Shown here piece after piece: positions 9,454 through 18,511 of a DNA stretch of 64,000 nt. Under the pieces are notes generated by a model. That model was not told the DNA's origin. It did not search any database and saw only the letters and a list, made by a program, of their open reading frames with translations. The translations under genes and the position numbers were made by a program. The stretch comes from Nocardioides hwasunensis (GTDB lineage Bacteria > Actinomycetota > Actinomycetes > Propionibacteriales > Nocardioidaceae): contig NZ_JACXYY010000003.1 of NCBI RefSeq assembly GCF_014779665.1, positions 186,001 to 250,000 on the forward strand. The letters run 5' to 3'. Every line of letters begins with the position of its first letter. Positions within the stretch are counted from its first letter, which is position 1.

Positions 9454-11970
9454 ATGGCACGACGTACGACGAAGCAGCCCCTCCCGGACGACTTCGAGGA
9501 GCACATCCTCGACACCGACATCCGCGACGAGATGCAGTCGTCGTTCCTGGAGTACGCCTACTCGGTCATCTACTCCCGGGCGCTGCCCGACGCCCGCGAC
9601 GGTCTCAAGCCGGTCCAGCGGCGGATCCTCTACACGATGGACGACATGTCGCTGCGGCCCGACCGCGGGCACGTCAAGAGCGCTCGCGTGGTGGGTGAGG
9701 TGATGGGTCGGCTGCACCCGCACGGCGACGGGGCGATCTACGACGCCCTGGTGCGGATGGCGCAGTCCTGGTCGATGCGCCTGCCGACCGTCGACGGGCA
9801 CGGCAACTTCGGCTCGCCCGACGACCCGCCGGCCGCGATGCGCTACACCGAGTGCCGGATGGCCCCCGCGGCGGTCGCGATGACGGCGTCCATCCACGAG
9901 GACACCGTCGACTTCAAGCCCAACTACGACTCCCGCGAGATGGAGCCGGTCGTCCTGCCGGCTGCCATCCCCCACCTCCTGGTCAACGGCTCGGCCGGCA
10001 TCGCGGTCGGCATGGCGACCAACATCGCCCCGCACAACCTCGTCGAGGTCGTCCAGGCGCTCAAGCACCTGGTCACCCACCCCCAGGCGAGCCTCGACGA
10101 CCTGATGCGCTTCATCCCCGGCCCCGACCTCCCGACCGGCGGCAAGATCGTCGGTCTCGACGGGATCCGTGACGCCTACGAGTCGGGCCGCGGCACGTTC
10201 CGGATGCGCGCCACCGCCCGCATCGAGTCCGTCACCGCGCGCCGCAAGGGCATCGTCGTGACCGAGCTGCCCTACGGCGTCGGCGAGGAGCGTGTGGTCG
10301 AGCAGGTCAAGAAGCTCGTGCTCGCCAAGAAGCTCCAGGGCATCGCCGACATCAAGCAGCTCGGCGACCGCCACCAGGGCCTGCGCCTGGTCATCGAGAT
10401 CAAGAACGGGTTCGTCCCCGAGGCGATCCTCGAGCAGCTCTACCGGCAGACCGCCCTCGAGGACTCCTTCGGCATCAACGCCGTCGCCCTGGTCGACGGC
10501 CAGCCGCGCACGCTTGGTCTCAAGGAGATGCTCGAGGTCTTCCTCGGCCACCGCTTCGACGTCGTACGCCGCCGCTCGACGTTCCGCCGCGGCAAGGCCG
10601 CCGACCGGCTGCACCTCGTCGACGGCCTGCTCATCGCGATCCTCGACATCGACGAGGTCATCCAGGTCATCCGCACCTCCGACAACGCTGCCGCTGCGAA
10701 GGAGCGCCTGATCTCGGTCTTCGAGCTCAGCGAGGCCCAGGCCGACTACATCCTCGACATGCCGCTGCGCCGCCTCACCAAGTTCTCCAAGCTCGAGCTC
10801 GACAAGGAGAAGGCCGAGCTCGAGCGGACGATCGAGTACCTCGACGCGATCCTCGCCGACGAGAAGCTGCTGCGGAAGGTGGTCTCCGACGAGCTCACCG
10901 AGGTAGCCAAGGAGCACGGCACCCCGCGCCGCACCGTGCTGCTCGCCTCGGCGGGCACCACCGTCACCGCCGCCAGCGCCACGCCGCTCGAGGTCGCCGA
11001 CGACCCGTGCTTCGCGCTGCTCTCGTCGAGCGGCCTGCTCGCGCGTACGACGTCCGCTGCCGCACCCGGTCACGGCGAGGGCCGCGCCAACCACGACGTG
11101 GTGACGAGCGCCGTCCGGACCACGGCCCGTGGCGAGGTCGGCGTGGTCACCAACCGCGGCCGGCTGCTCAAGGTGGGCGTGCTCGACATGCCCGAGCTGC
11201 CCGACTCGGCCAACGATCCCAACCTCCAGGGTGGCCTGCCCCTCAGCGAGATCCTGTCGCTCGGGTCCGACGAGCGCGCACTGGCGCTGACCTCGCTCCC
11301 GACCGACGGCCCGGGTCTCGCGCTCGGCACCCGCGACGGGGTCGTCAAGCGCGTCAACCCCGAGGTCCTGGCGCGCGACGAGTGGGAGGTCATCGGACTG
11401 AAGGACGGCGACGAGGTCGTCGGCGCGGTCGAGCTGAGCACCGGCGAGGAGGAGCTGTGCTTCATCTCGACCGACGCGCAGCTGCTCCACTTCGGCGCGT
11501 CGGGCGTGCGGCCGCAGGGCCGCTCCGGAGGCGGCATGGCCGGCATCAAGCTGGGAGCCGGTCAGAAGGTCGCGTTCTTCGGCGCCTTCGACCCCGCCGA
11601 CGCCGTCGTCGTCACCGCCTCCGGGTCCTCGACCGCCCTGCCGGGCACCGAGGCGGGCGCGGTCAAGGTCACGCCCTTCACCGAGTACCCCGCCAAGGGG
11701 CGCGCCACCGGCGGCGTGCGCAGCCACCGGTTCCTCAAGGGCGAGGACGTCCTCGTGGCCGCGTGGGCCGGACCCGGGCCCGCCCGCGCGACCGCAGCGA
11801 GCGGTGCCCCGATCGACCTCCCCGAGGCCAATGGCAGGCGGGACGGATCCGGCGTACCCGCCTCCCAGCCGATCGCCGCGGTCGCCTCTCCCGTGGCCGC
11901 CCAGGTCGCCACCCAGCTCGACCAGGCCTCGTCGGCCGACGGCGAGCTGACCGCCCCTGTGGAAGGCTGA
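9454..11970 (+). CDS. parC: DNA topoisomerase IV subunit A (GyrA/ParC family)
   Basis: Cleavage/re-ligation subunit of a type IIA topoisomerase. The winged-helix core ([17 protein letters not shown], then [18 protein letters not shown]) and catalytic Tyr131 in AAMRYTE are intact. A coiled coil and the beta-pinwheel C-terminal domain follow. It lacks a clear GyrA box, and the parE-type partner is at 15295-17367, so ParC is preferred over GyrA. I start at ATG 9454 (MARRTTKQ); GTG 9439 is possible. 838 aa. The lipoprotein gene starts 4 nt after its stop, so parC, lprG and the MFS gene may be co-transcribed. Confidence 0.92.
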   Translation: MARRTTKQPLPDDFEEHILDTDIRDEMQSSFLEYAYSVIYSRALPDARDGLKPVQRRILYTMDDMSLRPDRGHVKSARVVGEVMGRLHPHGDGAIYDALVRMAQSWSMRLPTVDGHGNFGSPDDPPAAMRYTECRMAPAAVAMTASIHEDTVDFKPNYDSREMEPVVLPAAIPHLLVNGSAGIAVGMATNIAPHNLVEVVQALKHLVTHPQASLDDLMRFIPGPDLPTGGKIVGLDGIRDAYESGRGTFRMRATARIESVTARRKGIVVTELPYGVGEERVVEQVKKLVLAKKLQGIADIKQLGDRHQGLRLVIEIKNGFVPEAILEQLYRQTALEDSFGINAVALVDGQPRTLGLKEMLEVFLGHRFDVVRRRSTFRRGKAADRLHLVDGLLIAILDIDEVIQVIRTSDNAAAAKERLISVFELSEAQADYILDMPLRRLTKFSKLELDKEKAELERTIEYLDAILADEKLLRKVVSDELTEVAKEHGTPRRTVLLASAGTTVTAASATPLEVADDPCFALLSSSGLLARTTSAAAPGHGEGRANHDVVTSAVRTTARGEVGVVTNRGRLLKVGVLDMPELPDSANDPNLQGGLPLSEILSLGSDERALALTSLPTDGPGLALGTRDGVVKRVNPEVLARDEWEVIGLKDGDEVVGAVELSTGEEELCFISTDAQLLHFGASGVRPQGRSGGGMAGIKLGAGQKVAFFGAFDPADAVVVTASGSSTALPGTEAGAVKVTPFTEYPAKGRATGGVRSHRFLKGEDVLVAAWAGPGPARATAASGAPIDLPEANGRRDGSGVPASQPIAAVASPVAAQVATQLDQASSADGELTAPVEG

Positions 11971-11974
11971 CGCC

Positions 11975-12700
11975 ATGTCGACCCGCGCCCGGACGCACCG
12001 CCGTCTCGCCACCGCCGCCGCCGCGGTGCTGCTGGCCCTGCCCGCCCTCGCCGCCTGCTCCGGAGGCGACGACGACGCTCCGGCGGAGAAGTCCAAGACG
12101 CCCGAGGAGGTGCTCGCCGACGCGTCCGCCAAGCTGACCGAGACCAGCGGCGTCGACCTGGCGCTGTCGACCGCGGCCCTCCCCGACGGCGTCTCGGGCA
12201 TGGCCAAGGCCACCGGGACCCTCACCAACGCGCCGGCCTTCGACGGGTCGATCTCCGTGGTCTTCGCCGGGCAGAACGTCGACGTGCCGGTGATCGCGGT
12301 CGACGACACGGTCTATGCGCAGCTCCCCTTCACGCCGGGCTGGAACAAGGTCGACCCGAAGGAGTACGGCGCCCCCGACCCCGCCAACCTCATCGGCGAG
12401 GACGGCTTCGCCGGGCTGCTCACCCTCACCGACTCCCCCGAGAAGGGCGAGAGCGTGCGCGGCGGCGCGAACAACGAGGAGGTGCTCACCACCTACTCCG
12501 GCACGGTGCCCGGCGACGCGATGGACGCCATCATCCCCTCCTCCTCCGGTGACTCCTTCGACGTCGAGTGGCAGGTCACCGACGACGGTGAGCTGCGCAA
12601 GGCCACGATGACGGGCGTCTTCTACCCCCGCGCCGACCCGATGACCTACACGGTCGACTTCGACAACTACGGCACCGAGAAGAACATCACCGCGCCGTGA
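11975..12700 (+). CDS. lprG: LppX/LprAFG-family lipoprotein (LprG-like)
   Basis: Secreted lipoprotein of the LppX_LprAFG family; the mycobacterial member LprG carries triacylated lipids across the periplasm with the MFS exporter P55. A signal peptide ends in the lipobox LAAC with Cys28, followed by a Gly/Asp-rich tether and a roughly 200-residue beta/alpha fold (VDDTVYAQLPFTPGWNKVD; VTDDGELRKATMTGVF). It overlaps the following MFS gene by 4 nt (GTGA), reproducing the lprG-P55 pairing. 241 aa is normal. Symbol by family and context; orthology is inferred. Confidence 0.85.
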   Translation: MSTRARTHRRLATAAAAVLLALPALAACSGGDDDAPAEKSKTPEEVLADASAKLTETSGVDLALSTAALPDGVSGMAKATGTLTNAPAFDGSISVVFAGQNVDVPVIAVDDTVYAQLPFTPGWNKVDPKEYGAPDPANLIGEDGFAGLLTLTDSPEKGESVRGGANNEEVLTTYSGTVPGDAMDAIIPSSSGDSFDVEWQVTDDGELRKATMTGVFYPRADPMTYTVDFDNYGTEKNITAP

Positions 12701-14502
12701 GCCCGTCCGCGGAGCGCCCCGCCACGCAGGGCGGGACCGTCTCGCGCACCTCGCGGCTGCTCCTGGCGATGGCGGCCGTCGCCGTCGCCTTCGCGGCTGC
12801 CGACACCTACGTCGTGGTGCTGGCGCTGCCGGACATGATGACCGGCGTCGGGGTGCCGATCGACCAGCTCCAGCGGGCCGCGCCGATCGTCAGCGGCTTC
12901 CTGCTCGGCTACGTCGCGATGCTGCCGCTGATCGGGCGCATCGCCGACCTCCGGGGGCGGGTGCCGGTCCTGGTGATGGCGCTCGTGGTCTTCGCACTCG
13001 GCTCGCTCATCACTGCGCTCGCCTACGACATGCCCAGCATCGTCGCCGGTCGCTTCCTGCAGGGCGTCGGCGGTGGCGGCCTGGTCCCTGCCACGCTCGC
13101 GCTGGTGGCGGACCTCTACCCCGTCGAGCGCCGCGGCGTGCCCCTCGGCATCGTCTCCGCCGTGCAGGAGATCGGCTCGGTGCTCGGCCCCCTCTTCGGC
13201 GCGGTGGTGCTCTCGGTCTCCGACTGGCGGGCGATCTTCGCGATCAACCTCGCCGTCGGCCTCGTGCTCGCCGCCGCGATCCGCGCCCTGGCCGGCACGT
13301 CCCCTCCGTCGGTCGACGAACGAGCGCAGCGAGCCTCGAGACCCCACCTCGACCTCGTCGGCCTCCTCCTGGCGCTCCTCACCCTCGCCGCCGGCGCCGT
13401 GGTGTTCCTGCGCCCACCGTCCCTGATGCGCGACCTCACCTGGGGCCAGCTGTTCATCCCGTTCGCCGGGGACGGCAGGTGGCTCACGCCGATCGGCGCT
13501 GCCACGATCGCCGCCCTCGTGCTGCTGGTGGCGTGGTGCTGGTTCGCCCCGCGCCCGTTGCTCGACCTGCGCGGGTGGGTCCGGGTCCTGGTGGACGCCG
13601 ACCTCGTCGGCGCGCTGTTGCTCGCCGCCGCGCTCGGCGGCGTGATCCTGGCCTTCGCGACCGCCGACCCCAAGATCGAGGTCTTCTCCCCGCGGGGCCG
13701 CTGGTACCTCGTCGGCGCGATCGTCGCCGCCGTCGCCTTCGCCTGGCACGTGCGCCGCGCCGACAACCCGCTCGTGCCGCGCGGCGCCCTGCGTCGTACG
13801 CCGGCGTGGGGTGCGTTGCTGGTCAGCTTCTTCGTGGGTGCCGCGCTGATCGCGGCGCTCATCGACATCCCCCTCTTCGCGCGCACGACCGTCTACCCCG
13901 ACGACCAGCTGCCCGCCGCGCTGGTGCTAGTCCGGTTCCTGCTGGCGCTGCCTGTGGGCGCGGTCGTCGGCGGCTACCTCATCCGGACCGTGCCACCCGG
14001 CGTCGTCACCGCGGTGGGGATGCTGATGGCCGCGGCCGGCTTCGTGCTGATGACGCGCTGGGGGCTGACCACCATCGAGGAGCCCGTCGCCAACGTCGCG
14101 CTGATCACCGGAGGCCTCGGCTTCGGCCTGGCGCTGGCCCCGGTCAACGCAGCCCTCCTCGCATTCACCGACGACGACGCCCACGGTGTCGCGAGCGCGT
14201 TCGTCGTCGTGGCGCGGATGGTGGGCATGCTCGTCGGCATCTCGGCGCTCACCACGATCGGCCTGCGGCGCTACTACTCCGAGCAGCTCGCGATCCCGCC
14301 GGTCCAGGAGGTCTGCGACGGCAGGAGCCGGTGCAAGGAGTTCTCCGACCTGCTGCGGGTGGCGGGGATCGCGCAGGAGCACGCGGTGTTCTGGGGCGCG
14401 GCGGGCTGCGCGGTCGTCGCTGCCGTGCTGGCGCTCGTGCTGTTCCGGCAGGTCAGGCCGTCACGGCTCAGCGTCCGCGACGCCATCGGCTCGGGCGGCT
14501 GA
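12697..14502 (+). CDS. MFS transporter, P55-like lipid/drug exporter
   Basis: Major facilitator superfamily exporter with about 14 hydrophobic segments across 601 residues. The motif A-like loop GRIADLRGRVPVLVM lies after TM2, and motif C-like LGPLFGAVV about residues 163-172. Coupled to the LprG-like gene by a GTGA overlap, it probably moves lipids or amphiphiles outward with that lipoprotein, as P55 does. GTG start. The loop after TM6 contains SVDERAQRASRPHLD, encoded by a 33-bp repeat-like element at 13311-13343 that keeps the frame; this looks like an inserted repeat. The C-terminal domain ends with a Cys pair (CDGRSRC) in an outer loop. Confidence 0.88.
   Translation: MSPSAERPATQGGTVSRTSRLLLAMAAVAVAFAAADTYVVVLALPDMMTGVGVPIDQLQRAAPIVSGFLLGYVAMLPLIGRIADLRGRVPVLVMALVVFALGSLITALAYDMPSIVAGRFLQGVGGGGLVPATLALVADLYPVERRGVPLGIVSAVQEIGSVLGPLFGAVVLSVSDWRAIFAINLAVGLVLAAAIRALAGTSPPSVDERAQRASRPHLDLVGLLLALLTLAAGAVVFLRPPSLMRDLTWGQLFIPFAGDGRWLTPIGAATIAALVLLVAWCWFAPRPLLDLRGWVRVLVDADLVGALLLAAALGGVILAFATADPKIEVFSPRGRWYLVGAIVAAVAFAWHVRRADNPLVPRGALRRTPAWGALLVSFFVGAALIAALIDIPLFARTTVYPDDQLPAALVLVRFLLALPVGAVVGGYLIRTVPPGVVTAVGMLMAAAGFVLMTRWGLTTIEEPVANVALITGGLGFGLALAPVNAALLAFTDDDAHGVASAFVVVARMVGMLVGISALTTIGLRRYYSEQLAIPPVQEVCDGRSRCKEFSDLLRVAGIAQEHAVFWGAAGCAVVAAVLALVLFRQVRPSRLSVRDAIGSGG
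13311..13343. repeat. 33-bp repeat-like palindromic element inside the MFS gene
   Basis: The segment begins GGTCGACGAACGAGCG and ends CTCGAGACC, with GGTC/GACC termini and internal CGAG/CTCG complementarity. Its 33-bp length is divisible by three, so it adds SVDERAQRASRP-type sequence without a frameshift. I recall closely related GGTCTCGAGGCTCGCTGCGC-type sequences as dispersed repeats in Nocardioides genomes, but only one clear copy is in this window (a doubtful degenerate one is near 26104-26132). Confidence 0.6.
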
Positions 14503-14561
14503 CCCGCCCACACTCTGGGCCGCTGCCGCGTCGCGCGGCCGGCGGATTAGCCTGCAGTCTC

Positions 14562-15056
14562 GTGAGCGACTTCGACGACCTCATCCAGGCCAACCGCGCG
14601 TTCGCGGACACCTTCCACCTCGGCGGCTTCGACGGCAAGGCCCATGCCGGCGTCGCGCTGGTCACCTGCATGGACTCGCGCATCGACCCGCTGGGGATGC
14701 TCGGGCTCAAGCACGGGGACGCCAAGATCTTCCGCAACCCGGGCGGCCGGGTCACCCCGCAGGCGCTCGAGGCGCTCGTGCTCGGTGTGCACCTGCTCAA
14801 CGTCCAGCGGATCCTCGTGGTCCCCCACACCCGCTGCGCGATGGCCTCGGCCACCGAGGCCGAGCTGCGGGTCCGGGTCGGCGAGTCGGCCGGCATGGAT
14901 GCCAGCTGGCAGTCCTTCGACATGGTCACCGACCAGCTCGACCAGCTGCGCCAGGACGTCGCCAAGGTGCGTACGCACCCGCTCATCGGCGACCGCGCCG
15001 CGGTCGGTGGCTTCCTCTACGACGTCGACTCCGGGCTGCTCACCCAGCACGTCTGA
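14562..15056 (+). CDS. Beta-class carbonic anhydrase
   Basis: Zinc enzyme interconverting CO2 and bicarbonate. Counting from the GTG start, the zinc site is Cys36, His89 and Cys92, with the catalytic dyad Asp38-Arg40 in CMDSR; the second motif reads HTRC. FRNPGGRV matches the family. At 164 aa it is one of the short actinobacterial beta-CAs. GTG 14562 is chosen because it begins SDFDDLIQANRAF directly before the conserved core; upstream frame lies inside the MFS gene. It sits 59 bp after the MFS stop. Confidence 0.92.
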   Translation: MSDFDDLIQANRAFADTFHLGGFDGKAHAGVALVTCMDSRIDPLGMLGLKHGDAKIFRNPGGRVTPQALEALVLGVHLLNVQRILVVPHTRCAMASATEAELRVRVGESAGMDASWQSFDMVTDQLDQLRQDVAKVRTHPLIGDRAAVGGFLYDVDSGLLTQHV

Positions 15057-15059
15057 CGC

Positions 15060-15245
15060 TCAGGGCTGGGGCCGGGCGTCCGCGTCCTTCATCCGCGCGA
15101 TGCGCTGGTCCCCCCGGTCGATCCGGTAGGCATCGAGCGTGCCGTGGCGCACGCCGAGCCGGATGATCCAGTAGAGCGCGAGCGCCGCGACGGCGTACAT
15201 GAGCAGGAACACGATCAGCACTTCGGCACCCCCGATGTCGAACAT
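15060..15245 (-). CDS. Small single-pass membrane protein
   Basis: 61-residue protein starting at ATG 15245 (MFDIGGAEVLIVF). Residues about 8-30 form one hydrophobic helix, followed by a charged cytoplasmic tail (RIDRGDQRIARMKDADARPQP). A longer form from GTG 15275 is possible but lacks merit. It ends 3 bp from the carbonic anhydrase stop, in convergent orientation, and lies downstream of parE on the same strand (49 bp). Function is not recognised. Confidence 0.6.
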   Translation of the reverse strand: MFDIGGAEVLIVFLLMYAVAALALYWIIRLGVRHGTLDAYRIDRGDQRIARMKDADARPQP

Positions 15246-15294
15246 GGCGTGAACCCTATCGACAGGACGCGTCACACGTGCGTCTTCACGCGTC

Positions 15295-17367
15295 CTACGC
15301 GTCGAGCGACTCCACGTCGACCTCGTAGGCGCCCTGCACGATGAACTCCTTGCGGGGCGCCACGTCGGAGCCCATCAGCAGGTCGAAGACCTTGCTGGCC
15401 TCGTCGACGTCGTCGATCGTCAGCTTGCGGAGCGTGCGGTGGCGCGGGTCCATCGTGGTCTCGGCCAGCTGGTCGGCGTCCATCTCGCCGAGGCCCTTGT
15501 AGCGCTGGACCGGCTCCTTCCAGCGGACGTTCTTCCTCTTCAGCTCGGCGAGCCGGCGCTGCAGCTCGGCGTCGGAGTAGGTGTAGATGTACTTGTCCAT
15601 CCCCTTCTTGGGGTTCGACAGCTCGATGCGGTGCAGGGGCGGGACCGCGGAGTAGAGGCGGCCGTCGCGCACGAGCTCGGGCATGTACTTGAAGAACAGC
15701 GTCGCGAGCAGGCAGCGGATGTGGGCGCCGTCGGAGTCGGCGTCGGCCATCAGGATGATCCGCCCGTAGCGTGCCGCCTCGAGGTCGAACGTGCGGCCCG
15801 AGCCGGCACCGACGACCTGGATGATCGAGGCGCACTCGGTGTTCTTGAGCATGTCGCCGACGGTGGCCTTCTGGACGTTGAGGATCTTGCCGCGGATCGG
15901 CAGCAGTGCCTGGAACTCGCTGCTGCGGGCGGCCTTCGCGGTGCCCATGGCCGAGTCGCCCTCGACGATGAAGAGCTCGGTGCGATCGTTGTCGGAGCTG
16001 CGGCAGTCGAAGAGCTTCGACGGCAGCGCGGAGGACTCGAGGGCGGTCTTGCGACGCTGGTTCTCCTTGTGCTGCCGCGCCGCCAGCCGCGTCTTCGAGG
16101 CGCCCGCGACCTTCTCCATCAGCAGCTTGGCCTGAGCCTTCTCGGCGCGCTTGGTGGAGGTCAGGAAGCTCTTGAGCTCGGCGGCCACCACCTTGCGTAC
16201 GACGCCACGCGCGGCCGGGGTGCCGAGGATCTCCTTGGTCTGGCCCTCGAACTGCGGCTCGGCCAGGCGCACCGTCACCACGGCCGTGAGGCCCTCGAGC
16301 ACGTCGTCCTTGATCACGTCGGTGTCGGCGCTCTTGAGCACCTTCGCACCGCGCATCGCGTCGTTGAACGTCTTGGTCAGCGCGGCCTCGAACCCGCCGA
16401 CGTGGGTGCCGCCCTTGGGGGTCGCGATCACGTTCACGAACGAGCGCACCTCGGTGTCGTACGCCGTGTCCCACCGCACCGCGACGTCGACGGTGAGCTC
16501 GCGCTCGACCTCCTGCGGCGTCATGTGCCCCTTCTCGTCGAGAAGCGGCACGGTCTCGGTGAAGGTGTCGGTGCCCTGGAGCCGCAGGATGTCGGTGACC
16601 GGCTCGCCGTGGGAGAGGAACTCCACGAACTCCGCGATGCCACCGTCGTGGCGGAACTTCTCCTCCACCATCTCCGAGGTGCGCTGGTCGCGGATGACGA
16701 GCTCGAGGCCCGGCACGATGTACGACGTCTGCCGGGCGCGACCGATGAGGCCGTCCATCTCGAAGCGGGCGTCCTTGGTGAAGATCTGGCGGTCCGGCCA
16801 GAACCGGATCCGGGTGCCGGTCTTGCCCTTGGCCACGCGCTTGCCCTTGCGGGTCAGCCCGGACTGCGGGGTGAACGAGGCCGACGGACCCTCGCCGTCG
16901 AAGACGCCGGGGACGCCGCGCTGGAACGACAGCCCCTGCTGGCTCGGCGAGCGGTCGACGTCGATGTCCATCCGCGCCGAGAGCGCGTTGACGACCGACA
17001 GGCCGACCCCGTGCAGACCGCCGGTGGCGACGTACGAGCCGCCGCCGAACTTGCCCCCGGCGTGCAGCTTGGTCGCCACGACCTCGACACCTGAGAGCCC
17101 GGTCTTGGGCTCCTTGTCGGTCGGGATGCCGCGACCGTCGTCGAAGACCTCGACGGAGCCGTCGTCGTGCATCGTCACCTCGACGCGATGGGCGACCCCG
17201 GCGAGCGCCTCGTCCACGCCGTTGTCGATGATCTCCCACAGGCAGTGCATCAGGCCGCGTGTGTCGGTCGAGCCGATGTACATGCCTGGCCGCTTGCGCA
17301 CGGCGTCGAGGCCCTCGAGGACCAGGAGGTGCGCTGCGTTGTAGGTGTTGTCTGCGGGTGCCGCCAC
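15295..17367 (-). CDS. parE: DNA topoisomerase IV subunit B (GyrB/ParE family)
   Basis: ATPase subunit of type IIA topoisomerase. The GHKL ATP site includes EIIDNGVDEALAG and the TGGLHGVGLSVVNAL loop. The TOPRIM domain has FIVEGDSAMGTAK and the metal-binding MADADSDGAHI. No GyrB-specific insertion is seen in the TOPRIM region, and the partner parC is 3.3 kb away on the other strand. 690 aa. GTG start, with AGGA 5 nt upstream. The 314-bp region upstream also serves the divergent DUF7455 gene. Confidence 0.93.
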   Translation of the reverse strand: MAAPADNTYNAAHLLVLEGLDAVRKRPGMYIGSTDTRGLMHCLWEIIDNGVDEALAGVAHRVEVTMHDDGSVEVFDDGRGIPTDKEPKTGLSGVEVVATKLHAGGKFGGGSYVATGGLHGVGLSVVNALSARMDIDVDRSPSQQGLSFQRGVPGVFDGEGPSASFTPQSGLTRKGKRVAKGKTGTRIRFWPDRQIFTKDARFEMDGLIGRARQTSYIVPGLELVIRDQRTSEMVEEKFRHDGGIAEFVEFLSHGEPVTDILRLQGTDTFTETVPLLDEKGHMTPQEVERELTVDVAVRWDTAYDTEVRSFVNVIATPKGGTHVGGFEAALTKTFNDAMRGAKVLKSADTDVIKDDVLEGLTAVVTVRLAEPQFEGQTKEILGTPAARGVVRKVVAAELKSFLTSTKRAEKAQAKLLMEKVAGASKTRLAARQHKENQRRKTALESSALPSKLFDCRSSDNDRTELFIVEGDSAMGTAKAARSSEFQALLPIRGKILNVQKATVGDMLKNTECASIIQVVGAGSGRTFDLEAARYGRIILMADADSDGAHIRCLLATLFFKYMPELVRDGRLYSAVPPLHRIELSNPKKGMDKYIYTYSDAELQRRLAELKRKNVRWKEPVQRYKGLGEMDADQLAETTMDPRHRTLRKLTIDDVDEASKVFDLLMGSDVAPRKEFIVQGAYEVDVESLDA

Positions 17368-17681
17368 GGAGGTCCTGTCGTACGAGAAATCTGTCTGGAA
17401 CGGGTGCTACGAACCACTCATGTGGATCACGACGACACTACCCGCGACACGCCGTGGGACGGCGGAGGCACGCTGCGCTCCGCCGGCACTCCCCCGGTCT
17501 ACCGTGGGCCACGTCACGGGTGTCACCTTCGCAACGGCTCGTCCACGGTTGAGGGCAACGCCAGCGCTGCAGGGGTCACCGTGGTTGACTTGGGTCGTTC
17601 TCGAACTACACCGGCCAGCGGGGAATCTTTGTCCCACTGGCTACGTTGGGCCAGACACCGATGAACAGAAATGAGGCTGAC
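17368..17681. other. Divergent intergenic region parE / DUF7455
   Basis: 314 bp without a gene. It contains the SigR/SigH-type promoter of the DUF7455 gene at 17621-17647 and a possible vegetative -35 (TTGACT, 17585-17590) with only a poor -10 16 bp later (TACACC). No riboswitch or convincing parE promoter was recognised. Confidence 0.6.
17621..17647 (+). promoter_or_regulatory. SigR/SigH-type (thiol-stress) promoter
   Basis: GGGAAT at 17621-17626 is followed after exactly 18 bp by GTT at 17645-17647. This equals the GGGAAT-N18-GTT consensus of Streptomyces SigR and mycobacterial SigH. The predicted transcript start (about 17654) is some 28 nt before GTG 17682, leaving room for its ribosome binding site. 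Confidence 0.7.
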
Positions 17682-17915
17682 GTGACCACTGCCACCGCAC
17701 CCACCCAGGCCGTCCTCACGGCCGGTGACCGCTGCGACCGCTGCGGCGCCCAGGCCTACCTCCGTGTGGAGCTCCAGACCGGCGGCGAGCTGCTGTTCTG
17801 CGCCCACCACGCGCGTGAGCACGGCGAGAAGCTTCGCGAGGTCGCTGCGAGCGTGCACGACGAGACGCACAAGCTGGAGACGCCGGGCACCCCGGCTGCT
17901 GACAGCGACGCCTGA
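17682..17915 (+). CDS. DUF7455 small protein, CxxC-type
   Basis: 77-residue cytoplasmic protein conserved next to the principal sigma factor and parE in Actinobacteria. It carries GDRCDRCGAQAYLRV and a later CAHHAREH, so Cys-x2-Cys plus Cys-x2-His could form a zinc knuckle. The start is GTG 17682, with GAGG at 17673-17676, 5 nt upstream; an ATG at 17661 would fall only about 7 nt after the predicted transcript start. The oxidative-stress-type promoter and the cysteine cluster agree with a redox- or zinc-linked role, which is inference. A strong hairpin follows the gene. Confidence 0.82.
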   Translation: MTTATAPTQAVLTAGDRCDRCGAQAYLRVELQTGGELLFCAHHAREHGEKLREVAASVHDETHKLETPGTPAADSDA

Positions 17916-17938
17916 GCACCACTTCCACCGCTACTTCC

Positions 17939-17974
17939 AGATCGGCCCCGGACTCAGCTCTCCGGGGCCGATCT
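17939..17974 (+). terminator. Terminator hairpin after the DUF7455 gene
   Basis: Perfect 14-bp stem (left arm AGATCGGCCCCGGA, 17939-17952; right arm 17961-17974) with an 8-nt loop, 24 bp after the stop codon. There is no T-tract, as usual for high-GC Actinobacteria. Confidence 0.8.
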
Positions 17975-18025
17975 GCGTCTCCTCCCCGGTCGGCTCGTGA
18001 CGGGCCGGCGCCCTCGTCTGCGAGC

Positions 18026-18511
18026 ATGAGCGCCGTGAGCGCCCTCGAAGTCCTCGTCGCCCTCGCGATCGCCGTCGGCATCGCCGGGATCATCCTCCCG
18101 GTCCTGCCCGGCACGCTGCTGATCATGGGAGCCATCCTCGTCTGGGCCGTCCAGATCGGGACGACCGCGGGCTGGGTCGTCTTCGCGGTCTCGACGGCAC
18201 TGCTGGCGGGCGGCACGGTCGTGAAGTACCTCGTGCCCGGACGGCGCCTCAAGGCGTCGGGGGTGCCCAACCGGACGCTCGTGGTCGGCGCCCTGCTGGC
18301 CTTCATCGGGTTCTTCGTGGTGCCCGTCATCGGCATGTTCATCGGGTTCGTCCTGGGCGTCTACCTCGCCGAGCGCGCCCGCCTCCCCCACGCCGAGGCC
18401 TGGCCCTCGACCGTCGGTGCCCTGAGGGCCGTCGGGGTGTCGATCCTGATCGAGCTCGTCGCCGCGTTCCTCGCCGCGGTGACGTGGGTCGTCGGTCTGT
18501 TCCTCACCTGA
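18026..18511 (+). CDS. DUF456 family membrane protein
   Basis: 161-residue integral membrane protein of the DUF456 family, with about four to five hydrophobic helices rich in Gly and Ala. GIAGIILPVLPGTLLIMGA near the N-terminus and FFVVPVIGMFIGFVLGVYLAE in the middle are the recurring family signatures. No function is established for the family. Its TGA overlaps the ATG of the next transporter gene (TGATG), so translation is coupled. Confidence 0.82.
   Translation: MSAVSALEVLVALAIAVGIAGIILPVLPGTLLIMGAILVWAVQIGTTAGWVVFAVSTALLAGGTVVKYLVPGRRLKASGVPNRTLVVGALLAFIGFFVVPVIGMFIGFVLGVYLAERARLPHAEAWPSTVGALRAVGVSILIELVAAFLAAVTWVVGLFLT

Noticed and set aside
9346..12309. A 987-codon minus-strand open frame opposite parC
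   Set aside because: Antisense to parC with repetitive Asp/Glu/Val/Leu composition and no recognised motif; parC itself is certain.
15272..17239. A second long minus-strand frame overlapping parE
   Set aside because: It is the plus-one shadow of parE, Arg-rich and without motifs, while parE has intact ATPase and TOPRIM motifs.
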